DNA of 64,000 nucleotides from Pseudohongiella sp. (GCA_030651695.1 JAUSCD010000029.1:124001-188000); one strand, 5' to 3'. Counted from the first letter of the stretch, positions 17,774 through 29,062 are shown. The notes: generated by a model not told the origin, from the sequence alone. Numbers and translations are program-made.

Positions 17774-17793
17774 TGCGTTTCACGGGTCAGTAA

Positions 17794-19266
<1,473 letters not shown>

Positions 19267-19298
19267 TTCATGCGCTTTTATTACAGAGGACATTACGA

Positions 19299-20465
19299 AT
19301 GAATCTACACGAGTATCAGGGAAAGCAGCTTTTTGCTGAGTATGGACTTCCGGTTTCAAAAGGCTTTGCGGTGGACACACCGGAAGCAGCAGCAGAGGCC
19401 TGTGACAAGATCGGTGGTGACATGTGGGTCGTCAAGGCTCAGGTGCACGCAGGTGGTCGTGGCAAAGCCGGTGGCGTAAAGCTGGTCAAAAATCGCGAAG
19501 ACGCCAAAGCATTTGCAGCGCAGTGGCTGGGCAAGCGCCTGGTAACTTACCAGACAGATGCCAATGGTCAGCCGGTAACAAAAATCCTGGTTGAATCGTG
19601 TACGGACATCGCCAAAGAACTGTACCTTGGTGCCGTTGTTGATCGTTCTTCACGTCGTATTGTATTTATGGCATCCACCGAAGGTGGTGTTGAAATTGAA
19701 AAAGTTGCACACGACACTCCGGAGAAAATTCTGAAAGCAATCATCGATCCTCTGGTAGGCGCGCAGCCTTATCAGGGGCGTGAGCTTGCGTTCCAGCTGG
19801 GTCTGGAAGGCGATCAGATCAAACAGTTCGCCAATATTTTTGTTGGTCTGGGCAAGCTGTTTGTGGATTACGACCTGGCGCTGCTGGAAATCAATCCGTT
19901 GGTTATCAAGACCGACGGCAATCTGCACTGCCTTGATGCAAAAATAAACATTGATGCCAACGCGATGTATCGTCAGCCAAAACTTAAAGCCATGCACGAT
20001 CCGTCGCAGGACGATCCGCGCGAAGCGCACGCTGCCAGTTTTGAGCTGAACTACGTGGCACTTGAAGGCAACATTGGTTGCATGGTGAATGGCGCCGGAC
20101 TGGCCATGGGCACTATGGATATCGTTAACCTGCACGGTGGCAAACCTGCAAACTTCCTGGATGTGGGTGGTGGTGCTACCAAAGAGCGCGTCACTGAAGC
20201 ATTCAAAATCATTCTGTCTGATTCGAATGTACAGGCCGTTCTGGTAAATATATTCGGAGGCATCGTTCGTTGCGACATGATTGCTGAAGGCATCATTGGT
20301 GCTGTCAGGGAAGTAGGTGTGAAAGTTCCGGTGGTTGTGCGTCTTGAAGGCAACAATGCCGAGCTGGGTGCAAAAGTGCTGGCTGAAAGTGGTCTGAACA
20401 TCATCGCGGCAAAAAGCCTGACTGATGCTGCTCAGCAGGTCGTCAAGGCCGCGGAGGGTAAATAA
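19299..20465 (+). CDS. sucC: Succinyl-CoA synthetase beta subunit
   Basis: With SucD it converts succinyl-CoA to succinate with ADP or GDP phosphorylation. 388 residues, the same as E. coli. The start [19 protein letters not shown] and the ATP-grasp segment [18 protein letters not shown] near residues 43-60 are canonical. [23 protein letters not shown] and [16 protein letters not shown] follow. Its stop overlaps the sucD start (TAATG), as expected for a stoichiometric pair. Confidence 0.97.
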   Translation: MNLHEYQGKQLFAEYGLPVSKGFAVDTPEAAAEACDKIGGDMWVVKAQVHAGGRGKAGGVKLVKNREDAKAFAAQWLGKRLVTYQTDANGQPVTKILVESCTDIAKELYLGAVVDRSSRRIVFMASTEGGVEIEKVAHDTPEKILKAIIDPLVGAQPYQGRELAFQLGLEGDQIKQFANIFVGLGKLFVDYDLALLEINPLVIKTDGNLHCLDAKINIDANAMYRQPKLKAMHDPSQDDPREAHAASFELNYVALEGNIGCMVNGAGLAMGTMDIVNLHGGKPANFLDVGGGATKERVTEAFKIILSDSNVQAVLVNIFGGIVRCDMIAEGIIGAVREVGVKVPVVVRLEGNNAELGAKVLAESGLNIIAAKSLTDAAQQVVKAAEGK

Positions 20466-21337
20466 TGAGTATTCTGATTAACAAAAACACCAAAGTAATC
20501 TGCCAGGGTTTTACCGGCGCTCAAGGAACATTCCACTCAGAGCAGGCAATCGCTTACGGCACCAAGATGGTTGGTGGCGTAACACCAGGTAAAGGCGGCA
20601 CTGTTCATCTGGGACTGCCAGTGTTCAACACCGTACGTGAAGCGGTTGCAGCGACTGGTGCAGACGCCAGCGTAATTTATGTGCCGGCGGCATTCTGCAA
20701 AGACTCGATTCTGGAAGCCGCCAACGGTGGCATCAAACTGATCGTTTGTATCACTGAAGGCATTCCGACTCTGGATATGCTGGATGCCAAGGTCAAGTGT
20801 GACGAGCTGGGTGTACGCCTGATCGGACCCAACTGCCCGGGCGTGATTACTCCCGGTGAGTGCAAAATCGGCATTATGCCTGGTCATATACACAAGCCTG
20901 GCAAAGTGGGCATCGTGTCACGTTCTGGCACCCTGACTTATGAAGCTGTCAAACAGACCACTGACTATGGTTTTGGTCAGTCTTCTTGTGTTGGTATTGG
21001 CGGAGATCCGATTCCCGGCTCCAACTTTATCGATATTCTGGCTCTGTTTGAAAAGGATCCCCAGACTGAAGCGATTGTGATGATTGGCGAGATTGGCGGC
21101 AGCGCGGAAGAAGAAGCCGCTGCTTACATCAAAGCCCATGTTACAAAACCCGTCGTGTCCTATATCGCAGGCGTAACCGCACCAGCTGGTAAACGTATGG
21201 GCCATGCCGGTGCGATTATCTCGGGAGGCAAGGGTACTGCTGATGAGAAATTTGCCGCTTTACAGGATGCGGGCGTCAAAACCGTTCGCAGTCTCGCTGA
21301 CATTGGTCAGGCGCTCAAGGAAGTGACTGGCTGGTGA
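20465..21337 (+). CDS. sucD: Succinyl-CoA synthetase alpha subunit
   Basis: Binds CoA and carries the phosphohistidine intermediate. 290 residues (289 in E. coli). CoA-binding [15 protein letters not shown] near residue 16 and [10 protein letters not shown] are visible. The phosphorylated His lies in [19 protein letters not shown] near residue 246. It ends the TCA gene run; no clean intrinsic terminator follows, so readthrough into the downstream TonB2-type operon cannot be excluded. Confidence 0.97.
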   Translation: MSILINKNTKVICQGFTGAQGTFHSEQAIAYGTKMVGGVTPGKGGTVHLGLPVFNTVREAVAATGADASVIYVPAAFCKDSILEAANGGIKLIVCITEGIPTLDMLDAKVKCDELGVRLIGPNCPGVITPGECKIGIMPGHIHKPGKVGIVSRSGTLTYEAVKQTTDYGFGQSSCVGIGGDPIPGSNFIDILALFEKDPQTEAIVMIGEIGGSAEEEAAAYIKAHVTKPVVSYIAGVTAPAGKRMGHAGAIISGGKGTADEKFAALQDAGVKTVRSLADIGQALKEVTGW

Positions 21338-21757
21338 TGCACAAGTTGCGGGCGTGATGTAGCGTCCGTGACCCGCATCAGTGCGAAAGCCTTATAGAGC
21401 AAGGGTTCGGCGTAAAAAATTCTCCTTCGGGAGGTTCAAAAATTCAAACATGTTGTGTTAGTCTTGATTGCATAATTCGGCAAGGAGCTTTGAATTTACG
21501 CCAAACCGCTTGATCCGGGCCGCTTTTGTTACCAAAGGTTTCACGAACTCGTTGTTCGTGTAGAAAGGTAACTTGATGGCTTGATTTATGCAAAGCTGAA
21601 GCACTGATGGATCGTTGTTGTTTTGGGATTTACCTCCGGATGTTGAGTTTGTCCGGCTCCTGTTACTGGCAGGTTCTAGGTAAAAAGAAGAATAGTACGA
21701 GTAAGATGTCACATCCGGTGCTGCACCGGGGTGTTTAATAAAATAACAGGATGGCAC
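21338..21757. other. Intergenic region between sucD and the TonB2-type operon
   Basis: 420 bases without a supported gene; a 99-codon minus-strand frame (21458-21757) has no ribosome site or family resemblance. I see three small hairpins: CTCC-TTCG-GGAG near 21422-21433 flanked by A-rich and T-rich sequence, CACGAAC/GTTCGTG at 21542-21560 with a 5-base loop, and CCGGTG/CACCGG at 21715-21729 just before the operon. No convincing promoter or Fur box was found by eye, although a promoter for the TonB operon is likely here. Confidence 0.55.
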
Positions 21758-22549
21758 ATGAAAAACCGTCGATTATATTCCAAGGTTCTGGTACCACTCG
21801 CGTCACTGCTTGTGATCGGAACAGCTAAAGCTCAGGACGTTGATACCAGCGCTCTTGATCAAGCTCAGGGCGTTGTTGCCGAAACTATTCAGGCAGCTGC
21901 TCAGTCTCAGCAGAACATTAACCGTCTCTCGAATTCCGCAAGCTCCCTTTTCGAAGAATTCAAACTGGAAAGCGACAACCTGGAAGCACTGTTGGTTCTT
22001 AATGCCAACTGGCGTAGACAGATTGCGATTCAAGAGCAGGAAATCGCCACTATCGCTGAATCCATTGCTGAAGTGCGTAATGTGACTCAGGAGCTTCCGC
22101 TGCTGATGAATCGTATGATCGCCGGCATGGAGCAATTTATCGAACTGGACTTTCCCTTCCATCTGGACGCCCGACGTGCGCGAATCCAGTTCGTTCGCTC
22201 TGCAATCGACAATCCAAACGTATCTACTGCTGAACGCTTCCGCCAGATTCTGGTGTTGTTCCAGACAGAGAATGCGTACGGCCGTACCCGTGAGACATAT
22301 TCAACCACACTGACCCTTGATGGTGTTCAGCGTGATGTTGACATGCTGCGTGTTGGTCGTGTGTCCCTGGTATTCCAGACCAAGGATCGTGCCCTCAGCG
22401 GTGCATGGGATCCACAGGCTCGCCAGTGGGTGACCCTGAACGCGTCCGAGTACAGAACAGCTGTCCGTTCCGCGATCAACGTTGCCAGTGGCATGGTCGC
22501 ACCTGATATCATTGACTTACCAATTGTTGCGCCGGAGTTAGCACAGTGA
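21758..22549 (+). CDS. Periplasmic DUF3450 protein of the TonB2-type system
   Basis: 263 residues from the ATG at 21758, preceded by ACAGGA. A signal peptide (MKNRRLYSKVLVPLASLLVI, cleavage after AKAQ) leads into a helical, probably coiled-coil domain (residues about 30-115, QAAAQSQQNINRLSNSASSL to IAEVRNVTQ). A small C-terminal domain has RVSLVFQTKDRALSGAWDP near residues 205-225. DUF3450 genes typically precede ttpC in TonB2 operons of Vibrio and relatives. Its molecular role is not established; it presumably assists the TtpC/ExbB complex in the periplasm. The stop overlaps the next start (GTGA). Confidence 0.88.
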   Translation: MKNRRLYSKVLVPLASLLVIGTAKAQDVDTSALDQAQGVVAETIQAAAQSQQNINRLSNSASSLFEEFKLESDNLEALLVLNANWRRQIAIQEQEIATIAESIAEVRNVTQELPLLMNRMIAGMEQFIELDFPFHLDARRARIQFVRSAIDNPNVSTAERFRQILVLFQTENAYGRTRETYSTTLTLDGVQRDVDMLRVGRVSLVFQTKDRALSGAWDPQARQWVTLNASEYRTAVRSAINVASGMVAPDIIDLPIVAPELAQ

Positions 22550-23940
22550 AGAAGAACATAATTAAATTAGCAGGCATTTCCTTAACGGGGCTTTTCCTGG
22601 CCGTATCATCGCAAGCTTTTGCGCAACAGCCGGCAGCCAATCTTGCTGAACTGCTCCGTAACGTTGAACAAAATCGTGTTGTTGAATCACAGGAAGCTCG
22701 TGAGCGTGAACAGCGCTTCCAGCAGCAGGTGAACCAGCAGCAGCAGATTCTGACTGAAACACGCACCCGGATTACTCAGGAAGAAACTGAGAACTCCCGT
22801 CTCGAAGGCGTTTTTGATGCGAACCGTCAGATATTGATGGAGCGTCGTGCTCAATTGCGCGAAGTACGTGCCAACCTGAACGAACTGCTGGGTACCATCC
22901 AGGGTGTGGCGGGTGACTTCCGCAGTGTGTTCGACAACTCCCTGATCAGCGCCCAGTATCCTGGCCGTAACGAATTCCTGGACTCATTTATCGCCCGCGT
23001 CGCGAGTGATACTGAACAGGTTCGTGTTGATGAAATCGAGCGTTTCTGGTTCTTCATGCAGCAGGAACTGGTTGAGTCCGGCCGTGTTGTTCAATACCAG
23101 GGCATCGTAGGTCTGCCATCCGGCGAACAGGAAACACGTACTATTACCCGTATCGGTTCCTTTAATGCCATCGCAAATGGCGACTACCTGTCCTACACCG
23201 GTCAAGTGGGTCACCTGCAGGTTCTGCCACGTCAGCCTAGCGGCGACATCGTTGGTCGTGCCCGTACTCTGGAAAGCGCTCAGTCTGGTATGCACAAAGT
23301 GGGTATTGACCCGACTGGTGCACTGGGCGGCAGCTTGATGGCCAACCTGATCAACTTCCCGACAGCTGCAGAGCAGGTTCGTGATAACTCAGGCGAAATC
23401 GGTTATATGATTATTGCACTGGGCATCATTGGTGTGTTGGTTGGCTTGTTCCGTTCATTCGTATTGACGCTGGTATCAGCCAAAGTGAATGCACAGATCA
23501 AATCTGACAAAGCCAGCAAGAACAACCCGCTGGGTCGCATACTGCTGGTTGCAGAGTCCAATCCGAATGTGGATACAGAAACACTTGAACTGAAGTTGGG
23601 CGAAGCCATTCTGCAGGAAACCCCTGCGCTTGAGCGTTTGCTGACGATGATCAAGATTATCGCCACCATTGCTCCTCTGATGGGTCTGTTGGGTACCGTA
23701 ACCGGTATGATTCAGGTCTTCCAGCAGATCACTGTTTACGGTGCTGGTGACCCCACCATCATGGCAGGCGGTATCTCCATGGCATTGATGACAACAGTAC
23801 TGGGTATTGTTGCTGCGATTCCTTGCATCCTGATGCACGCATGGGTAAAGAGCAAAAGCGACCGTATTATCCATATCCTGGAAGAACAGGCCACTGGCAT
23901 CATTGCCAAGAAAGCAGAAGCTTCTGGCAAGCAGGCTTAA
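22546..23940 (+). CDS. ttpC: TtpC-like MotA/TolQ/ExbB proton channel protein with periplasmic coiled coil
   Basis: 464 residues from a GTG that overlaps the previous stop. A signal peptide (to about residue 26, AFAQQ) is followed by a long Glu/Gln/Arg-rich coiled coil at roughly residues 40-120 and a periplasmic domain. The MotA/TolQ/ExbB domain spans residues about 280-450, with helices at GYMIIALGIIGVLVGLF, IKIIATIAPLMGLLGTVTGM and LMTTVLGIVAAIPCILM. TtpC is the fourth membrane component that distinguishes TonB2 systems from TonB1. Its role in passing energy between outer-membrane receptors and ExbB/ExbD/TonB is known in Vibrio; here it is inferred by homology and order. Confidence 0.92.
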   Translation: MKKNIIKLAGISLTGLFLAVSSQAFAQQPAANLAELLRNVEQNRVVESQEAREREQRFQQQVNQQQQILTETRTRITQEETENSRLEGVFDANRQILMERRAQLREVRANLNELLGTIQGVAGDFRSVFDNSLISAQYPGRNEFLDSFIARVASDTEQVRVDEIERFWFFMQQELVESGRVVQYQGIVGLPSGEQETRTITRIGSFNAIANGDYLSYTGQVGHLQVLPRQPSGDIVGRARTLESAQSGMHKVGIDPTGALGGSLMANLINFPTAAEQVRDNSGEIGYMIIALGIIGVLVGLFRSFVLTLVSAKVNAQIKSDKASKNNPLGRILLVAESNPNVDTETLELKLGEAILQETPALERLLTMIKIIATIAPLMGLLGTVTGMIQVFQQITVYGAGDPTIMAGGISMALMTTVLGIVAAIPCILMHAWVKSKSDRIIHILEEQATGIIAKKAEASGKQA

Positions 23941-23949
23941 GGGGGTTTC

Positions 23950-24471
23950 ATGTACTTTGCACTGCTCGATGGATATGAAGCGATAACAGACTTCATGGCT
24001 AGAGGCGGGAGTGTATTGTGGATTATCGCAATACTGCTTCTGGTAATGTGGTCTCTTATATTCGAGCGGATCTGGTACCTGCACTCAACTCATTCCAAGA
24101 GGGTGAAACACACCCTCGCGGCGTGGGCCGGCAGAACAGACACCCGTTCATGGCGTGCGCAACAGATACGTAACATGATGGTTTCCGAGGTATCACTCGA
24201 TCTGAAAACATCATTACCACTGATTGAAGCTCTGGTAGTTATATGCCCGCTGCTTGGTCTGCTGGGTACGGTTACAGGCATGATTGAAGTGTTTTATGTG
24301 ATGGCTTTGACCGGTGGTGGCGATGCCAAGTCAATGGCAGGTGGTGTGTCCAAAGCAACCATCCCGACCATGGCTGGAATGGTGGGTGCACTGTCCGGAA
24401 TCTTTGCTTTCAACTGGTTAAAACACCGTGTTGATCGTGACCTGGAATTTCTCGAAGATCACATGTCCTAA
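23950..24471 (+). CDS. exbB: TonB2-system proton channel ExbB
   Basis: 173 residues, short as in the TonB2-type ExbB2. Three membrane helices: VLWIIAILLLVMWSLIFERI near residues 18-37, LPLIEALVVICPLLGLLGTV near 80-100 with the GLLGTVTGMIEVF motif, and IPTMAGMVGALSGIFAFNWL near 138-157. It forms the inner-membrane proton channel with ExbD. A GGGGG ribosome site precedes the ATG by 5 bases, and the gene lies 9 bases after ttpC, so the operon now holds two ExbB-type proteins in tandem. Confidence 0.93.
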   Translation: MYFALLDGYEAITDFMARGGSVLWIIAILLLVMWSLIFERIWYLHSTHSKRVKHTLAAWAGRTDTRSWRAQQIRNMMVSEVSLDLKTSLPLIEALVVICPLLGLLGTVTGMIEVFYVMALTGGGDAKSMAGGVSKATIPTMAGMVGALSGIFAFNWLKHRVDRDLEFLEDHMS

Positions 24472-24501
24472 GTCAATTAGAGATTCTGAAAAGGCATAAT
24501 A

Positions 24502-24912
24502 ATGAAAACAGGTTTAATGAAGAAACGCGAGGACGCTGAATCAGGCGGGGAGATCGACTTGACCCCTATGCTTGATGTTGTTTTCATCCTGCTGATCTTC
24601 TTTATCGTTACCTCCGTGTTTGTCACCGAGGCCGGTATCGATGTACTCAAGCCGGAAGCATCAACAGCAGAATCACGTAATAGAGATCTGATTCTTATCG
24701 CTATTTCAAATGATGGCCAAATTTGGATAGATGGTGAGCAAATAGATCCACGTTTTATCCGGTCTCGTTTTGAGAGACGACTGGCTGAAACACCGAATGC
24801 ATCGGTGGTCATCCAGGGTGACAGAGCGGCGCAGAACGAACAGGTGATGACAATTCTCAGAGCCGCTCGTGATGCAAATATCGCAGCTGTGTCCATTTCT
24901 ACGGAGAACTAA
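24502..24912 (+). CDS. exbD: Biopolymer transport protein ExbD
   Basis: 136 residues. One N-terminal membrane helix (MLDVVFILLIFFIVTSVFV) contains the essential Asp25 that relays protons. The periplasmic domain carries the family pattern ISNDGQIWIDGEQID near 70-85 and VVIQGDRAAQNEQVM near 100-115. It is 31 bases downstream of exbB and 3 bases before tonB. With ExbB it converts proton-motive force into movement of TonB. Confidence 0.94.
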   Translation: MKTGLMKKREDAESGGEIDLTPMLDVVFILLIFFIVTSVFVTEAGIDVLKPEASTAESRNRDLILIAISNDGQIWIDGEQIDPRFIRSRFERRLAETPNASVVIQGDRAAQNEQVMTILRAARDANIAAVSISTEN

Positions 24913-24915
24913 ACG

Positions 24916-25524
24916 ATGATTGCGATTCGATGGTTAATTTCAGTAGGTCTGGCAGCGTTTATTACAATCGTGTTGTTCTACTTCATGCAGGCGCTTATTG
25001 CGACCGGCGGGGAGTTGGATCAGCGGGTAAATGTCGTCAGGATTGTCGACGCCACCATGCCAGAGATTGTGATGGAAGTAGTGCGTGAGGTTGAGCGTCC
25101 TGAAGAAATTCAGCAGCAGGATACACCTCCACCAGAAGTTCCTGATCGTAATGTTGATATGGATACAAACAACAATCTCAATATCAGCCGCGATTCTGTA
25201 AACGTTGACGTTGGTCTGGATATCGGTGCACATGGTCTGGGTGTTTCCGACGGCGAAATGCTGCCTTTGGTTAATATTCAGCCGACTTATCCTACCCGGG
25301 CTGCGCAGCGTGGTATTGAAGGTTGGGCCCAGGTAGCTTTCACCGTGACTGAAACTGGTGGTGTCCGCGATGTAAGAGTCGTTGATGCCGAGCCTCAGGG
25401 TATGTTTGACCAGGCCTCAATTCGTGCTGCCGAACGTTTCCGTTTTCAGCCGCGTGTTGTTAATGGTCAGCCAGTGGAAGTGCCGAATGTACAGTACGTG
25501 TTCCGTTTCCAGTTGGAGGAGTAA
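24916..25524 (+). CDS. tonB: TonB2-type energy transducer
   Basis: 202 residues, shorter than E. coli TonB, as is usual for TonB2. An N-terminal membrane anchor (WLISVGLAAFITIVLFYFM, residues 5-23) is followed by a modest Pro/Glu-rich spacer (QQQDTPPPEVPD) and a C-terminal TonB domain from about residue 118: IQPTYPTRAAQRGIEGWAQV, VVDAEPQGMFDQASIRAAER and FQPRVVNGQPV. It should contact TonB boxes of outer-membrane receptors, none of which is encoded in this window. Confidence 0.94.
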   Translation: MIAIRWLISVGLAAFITIVLFYFMQALIATGGELDQRVNVVRIVDATMPEIVMEVVREVERPEEIQQQDTPPPEVPDRNVDMDTNNNLNISRDSVNVDVGLDIGAHGLGVSDGEMLPLVNIQPTYPTRAAQRGIEGWAQVAFTVTETGGVRDVRVVDAEPQGMFDQASIRAAERFRFQPRVVNGQPVEVPNVQYVFRFQLEE

Positions 25525-25527
25525 TAG

Positions 25528-26898
25528 ATGTCTACTTCAAATTTGAAACTTAAGAATATTGTATTGGCGGGTGTTCTTGCGGCGTCTGCAGTGATACTGC
25601 AGGCGACTGTTTCCGAACCGGTTTATGCACAACAATCTGGCCAGAGTGGGCAGCAGTCTGGTCAACGCCAGCCGCCACCCACGCGTAGTTCAGATACACT
25701 GAGTGATCGTGTATACCGTTCTATTGCTGAAATTCAGGGTCTGATGACGCCGGAAGACACCAATCGGCAGCCTGATCTGGTAGGCGCAAAGCGTGCGCTG
25801 GATGCATTGAATGAGCGTTACGACTCATTAAATGACTTTGAGAAATCAACACTGCTGAACTTCTACACCAACTATTATCTGTCAACAGATGACATGGCAA
25901 ATGCTATGGCAACCTTTGAGCGGATTCTGCGTATTCAGAACCTGCGAGAAGATGCCCGACTGCGTGCCTTGTTGTCGCTCGGGCAGCTGTACGCTTCTGA
26001 AGAGCGTTATGACGATGCCATCACAACACTGAATCAGTGGCGTGAGCTGTCAGCAGACGAAAACGCAACCGTGTTCCAGATTCTGGCGCTGGCTTATTAC
26101 AACAAACAGGATTACCGTCAGGCGATTCCTTTGCTGATCAGCCATATGGACATGCTGCGTGCTGAAGGGCGCGCTATCGGCAAGAATATCTATGGCCTGC
26201 TTAATCTGATGTACATCGAATTGGAAGATTTTACAAATGCCCACGCTGTCACCAAGACAATGGTGGGATTGTTTGATGAAGCTTCCGACTGGCGTAATCT
26301 GGCTGCCATCTATGGTTATCTGGACGATGAAGCAAAGCGTGTCCAGACCATGGAACTGACGTACCGTAAGGGCTATTTCGCCAGCGAAGCTGAGTATCTC
26401 AATCTTGGCCAGACTTTGGCCGGAATGGACGCTCCTATGCGTGGCATCAAAGTGCTTGAAGACGGTATGGAAAAAGGCGTAGTGGCTGAAAACGAGGCAA
26501 ATCTGCGTCGTCTTACCCAGATGTATATTATGGCATCTGAGTTCCAGACTGCTGCTGTGCCTGCCAGACGTCTGACGGAGCTCGCAAACGATGGCCAGTC
26601 CTGGGACTATCTTGGTTACGTCTACCTCATGAATCGCGACTACGCAAGTGCAGTGACAGCAATGCAAACTGCACTCGAACGTGGCGGTCTGGAGAATCAG
26701 GGAGAAGTTCAGTTATCTCTGGCGCGTGCGCTGGTGGAGCTGGACAGATTCGATGAAGCAATGGTTGCTGCCGAGCGTGCCCGCACACTGGGTACAAATA
26801 ACGCTGCGCAATTTGTCACTTATGTGAGAAGTTCGAAAGAGCGTCATGAGGCCTTGCAGACTCGTAAACAGCAATCAATAGAGTACTATCGTTCCTGA
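25528..26898 (+). CDS. Periplasmic TPR protein of the TonB2-type operon
   Basis: 456 residues with a signal peptide (residues 1-35, ending VYAQQ) and a Gln/Gly/Ser-rich mature N-terminus. Several tetratricopeptide repeats follow: LLSLGQLYASEERYDDAI, ILALAYYNKQDYRQAIPLL, YLGYVYLMNRDYASAVTAM and LSLARALVELDRFDEAMVAA. The Vibrio TonB2 cluster also ends with a TPR gene of unresolved function. It starts three bases after tonB and ends about 48 bases before an intrinsic terminator, so it is the last operon gene. It probably scaffolds the periplasmic side of the complex. Confidence 0.9.
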   Translation: MSTSNLKLKNIVLAGVLAASAVILQATVSEPVYAQQSGQSGQQSGQRQPPPTRSSDTLSDRVYRSIAEIQGLMTPEDTNRQPDLVGAKRALDALNERYDSLNDFEKSTLLNFYTNYYLSTDDMANAMATFERILRIQNLREDARLRALLSLGQLYASEERYDDAITTLNQWRELSADENATVFQILALAYYNKQDYRQAIPLLISHMDMLRAEGRAIGKNIYGLLNLMYIELEDFTNAHAVTKTMVGLFDEASDWRNLAAIYGYLDDEAKRVQTMELTYRKGYFASEAEYLNLGQTLAGMDAPMRGIKVLEDGMEKGVVAENEANLRRLTQMYIMASEFQTAAVPARRLTELANDGQSWDYLGYVYLMNRDYASAVTAMQTALERGGLENQGEVQLSLARALVELDRFDEAMVAAERARTLGTNNAAQFVTYVRSSKERHEALQTRKQQSIEYYRS

Positions 26899-26918
26899 TA
26901 AGTTCTTTCTACTGAACG

Positions 26919-26947
26919 CTTGAAATCCGGGGACTGTGTCCCCATAA
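26919..26947 (+). promoter_or_regulatory. Near-consensus heat-shock (sigma32) promoter of htpG
   Basis: CTTGAAA at 26919-26925, 14 bases, then CCCCATAA at 26940-26947. The sigma32 consensus is CTTGAAA, 13-15 bases, CCCCATNT. htpG is a classical sigma32 gene in enterobacteria. Transcription would start near 26954, which is inside the left arm of the terminator that ends the previous operon. The leader to the htpG ATG is about 144 bases. Confidence 0.85.
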
Positions 26948-26982
26948 AAACCCGGTGACCGGAAGGTTAACCGGGTTTTTTT
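26946..26982 (+). terminator. Intrinsic terminator of the TonB2-type operon
   Basis: An A5 tract, stem CCCGGT/ACCGGG (26951-26956 and 26970-26975; extendable through the A/T tracts) with a 13-base loop, then seven T residues. It follows the TPR gene by about 48 bases. It overlaps the start site of the heat-shock promoter for htpG. A second small hairpin, GGGGAC/GTCCCC at 26929-26943, lies just upstream. Confidence 0.88.
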
Positions 26983-27097
26983 ATGGCATGCCTTTCAAGG
27001 CTGTCATCCGCGCGGGCCGTCGCTGACGCGACGTTAAGAATTCCTCCCGGAAAATTTTTATGTTATTGCCAGAGACTTATCTGCAGGGGTTATTTGA

Positions 27098-29011
27098 ATG
27101 ACAACGGATATCAAGAAAGAAACCAGAGGGTTTGAAACAGAAGCTAAACAACTGCTGCAACTGATGATCCACTCGCTGTATAGCAACAAGGAAGTCTTTC
27201 TTCGCGAGTTGATTTCAAATGCGTCAGATGCAGCCGACAAATTACGTTTTGAGGCGCTCTCCAGCCCTGAGCTGTATGAAAATGATGCTGATCTCAAGAT
27301 CCTCATCAGCTTCGATAAGGAAGCAGGCACTATTACCATTTCTGACAACGGCATCGGTATGAACAAGGAAGAGGTGATCAGCAACCTCGGCACTATTGCA
27401 CGATCAGGAACAGCTCAATTTTTAAATAATCTCAGCGGCGATCAGAAAAAAGATTCCCAGCTGATTGGCCAGTTCGGTGTCGGCTTCTACTCCGCATTTA
27501 TTGTCGCAACCGAAGTGGAAGTGCTTACAAGAAAAGCCGGTGCAGCTGCCTCTGACGCGGTACGATGGTTGTCTCAGGGCGAGTCAGACTATTCAGTAGA
27601 AACTGTTGAAAAAGCATCCAGAGGTACCAGCGTCACCCTGAGGCTGCGGCCCGATTGTATCGAGTTTGCTGACGGCTGGCGTCTGCGTCAGATAGTCAAA
27701 AAGTATGCCGACCATATCGCCATTCCGGTGCTGCTGCCAAAACAGAAACCGGACATAGATGATGACGAAAATAAAACATCGGAAACTCCCGAATTTGAAC
27801 CGGTAAATGCAGCCAAAGCGCTGTGGACGCGTGCGCGAAGTGAAGTGAAGGAAGACGAATATGTTGAATTCTACAAACACATCACGCACGACTATGAGAA
27901 ACCGTTAAGTTGGAGTCATAACAAGGTTGAAGGCAAACTGGAGTACAACAGCCTGTTGTATGTGCCAGGTCGCGCACCTTTTGATTTATGGAACCGCGAC
28001 GGTGTCAGAGGGTTAAAACTCTACGTGCAGCGCGTTTTTATCATGGATCAGGCTGAACAGTTTCTGCCTCTGTATCTGCGCTTTATCAAAGGCGTTGTCG
28101 ATTCCAATGATATCTCGCTGAATGTTTCACGGGAAATTCTTCAGAAGGATCCTGCCGTCGATTCCATGCGCAGCGCATTAACAAAACGTGCGCTGGATAT
28201 GTTGTCCAAACTCAAAGCGGACGACAAAGAAAAATATGCAAAATTCTGGGGGGAATTTGGTCAGGTTCTTAAAGAAGGTCCGGGAGAAGATTTCTCCAAT
28301 CGTGAGGCCATTGCCAAACTGTTGATGTTTAACAGTACGCATGAAGGCAGCACCGGGCAGGATCAGAGTCTGGAAGACTATGTCTCACGGTTGAAGCCTG
28401 AACAAAACAAAATTTATTATCTGATTGCAGATTCTGCAAAAACAGCCCGCAACAGCCCGCACCTGGAGATATTCAGGAAAAAGGGTATAGAAGTGCTGCT
28501 ATTGTCCGATCGGATTGATGAATGGCTGATGAGCCACTTACATGAGTTTGATGGCAAGTCATTACAGGACATCACTCGTGGTGAACTGGATCTTGGCAAG
28601 CTTGATGATGAAACAGAAAAAGCCGAACAGGAAAAGCGCGAAGAGTCGATGAAGCCTTTGCTGGACCGCGTAAAAACCAGTCTGGGTGAGCGCATAAAAG
28701 AGGCGAGGGTGAGCCACCGGTTAACCGACTCTCCAGCGTGTCTTGCGCTTGACGATGATGACATGGGCGCGCAGATGCGTCGTATCATGCAGGCATCAGG
28801 ACAGCCAGTGCCAGAGACCAAGCCCGTTTTTGAGCTCAACCCGGATCATCCTTTGATTAATAAACTGGAGCGTGAACCTGATGAAGAGCGCTTCGGCGAT
28901 TTGATCTCCTTGCTGTTTGACCAGGCCAGCCTGGCGGAAGGTCAGGAGCTTGAAGACCCTGCGCGCTTCAGTCGCCAGCTCAACAAACTTCTGCTTGAGC
29001 TGTGTGACTGA
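27098..29011 (+). CDS. htpG: Chaperone HtpG (Hsp90 family)
   Basis: Cytoplasmic ATP-dependent Hsp90 chaperone. 637 residues (624 in E. coli). The N-terminal GHKL ATPase motifs are clear: [15 protein letters not shown] near residue 38, [11 protein letters not shown] near 84 and [14 protein letters not shown] near 125. The middle domain has [10 protein letters not shown] and the C-terminal dimerisation domain ends without the eukaryotic MEEVD, as in bacteria. The start has AGGGGT upstream. It is monocistronic between a terminator and the convergent argS, with a sigma32 promoter upstream. Confidence 0.97.
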   Translation: MTTDIKKETRGFETEAKQLLQLMIHSLYSNKEVFLRELISNASDAADKLRFEALSSPELYENDADLKILISFDKEAGTITISDNGIGMNKEEVISNLGTIARSGTAQFLNNLSGDQKKDSQLIGQFGVGFYSAFIVATEVEVLTRKAGAAASDAVRWLSQGESDYSVETVEKASRGTSVTLRLRPDCIEFADGWRLRQIVKKYADHIAIPVLLPKQKPDIDDDENKTSETPEFEPVNAAKALWTRARSEVKEDEYVEFYKHITHDYEKPLSWSHNKVEGKLEYNSLLYVPGRAPFDLWNRDGVRGLKLYVQRVFIMDQAEQFLPLYLRFIKGVVDSNDISLNVSREILQKDPAVDSMRSALTKRALDMLSKLKADDKEKYAKFWGEFGQVLKEGPGEDFSNREAIAKLLMFNSTHEGSTGQDQSLEDYVSRLKPEQNKIYYLIADSAKTARNSPHLEIFRKKGIEVLLLSDRIDEWLMSHLHEFDGKSLQDITRGELDLGKLDDETEKAEQEKREESMKPLLDRVKTSLGERIKEARVSHRLTDSPACLALDDDDMGAQMRRIMQASGQPVPETKPVFELNPDHPLINKLEREPDEERFGDLISLLFDQASLAEGQELEDPARFSRQLNKLLLELCD

Positions 29012-29032
29012 TCAAGTCTGGTTGGTGAATCA

Positions 29033-29062
29033 GAGCCGCTGCTACATGCGTTGCAGCGGCTC
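29033..29062. repeat. Inverted repeat at the htpG/argS convergent junction
   Basis: A perfect 10-bp inverted repeat GAGCCGCTGC/GCAGCGGCTC with a 10-base loop spans the argS stop codon, 22 bases beyond the htpG stop. There is no T run on either strand, so it is not a canonical intrinsic terminator. It may still act as a barrier or 3'-end stabiliser for both convergent transcripts. Confidence 0.7.

Noticed and set aside
21458-21757. 99-codon minus-strand gene between sucD and the TonB2-type operon
   Set aside because: It overlaps the likely promoter and ribosome site of the DUF3450 gene, has no ribosome site of its own and no recognisable sequence.
23940-25524. Tol-Pal system (TolQ/TolR)
   Set aside because: The gene set has a TonB C-terminal domain protein, a TtpC-like protein and DUF3450, and lacks TolA, TolB and Pal, so it is a TonB2-type system.
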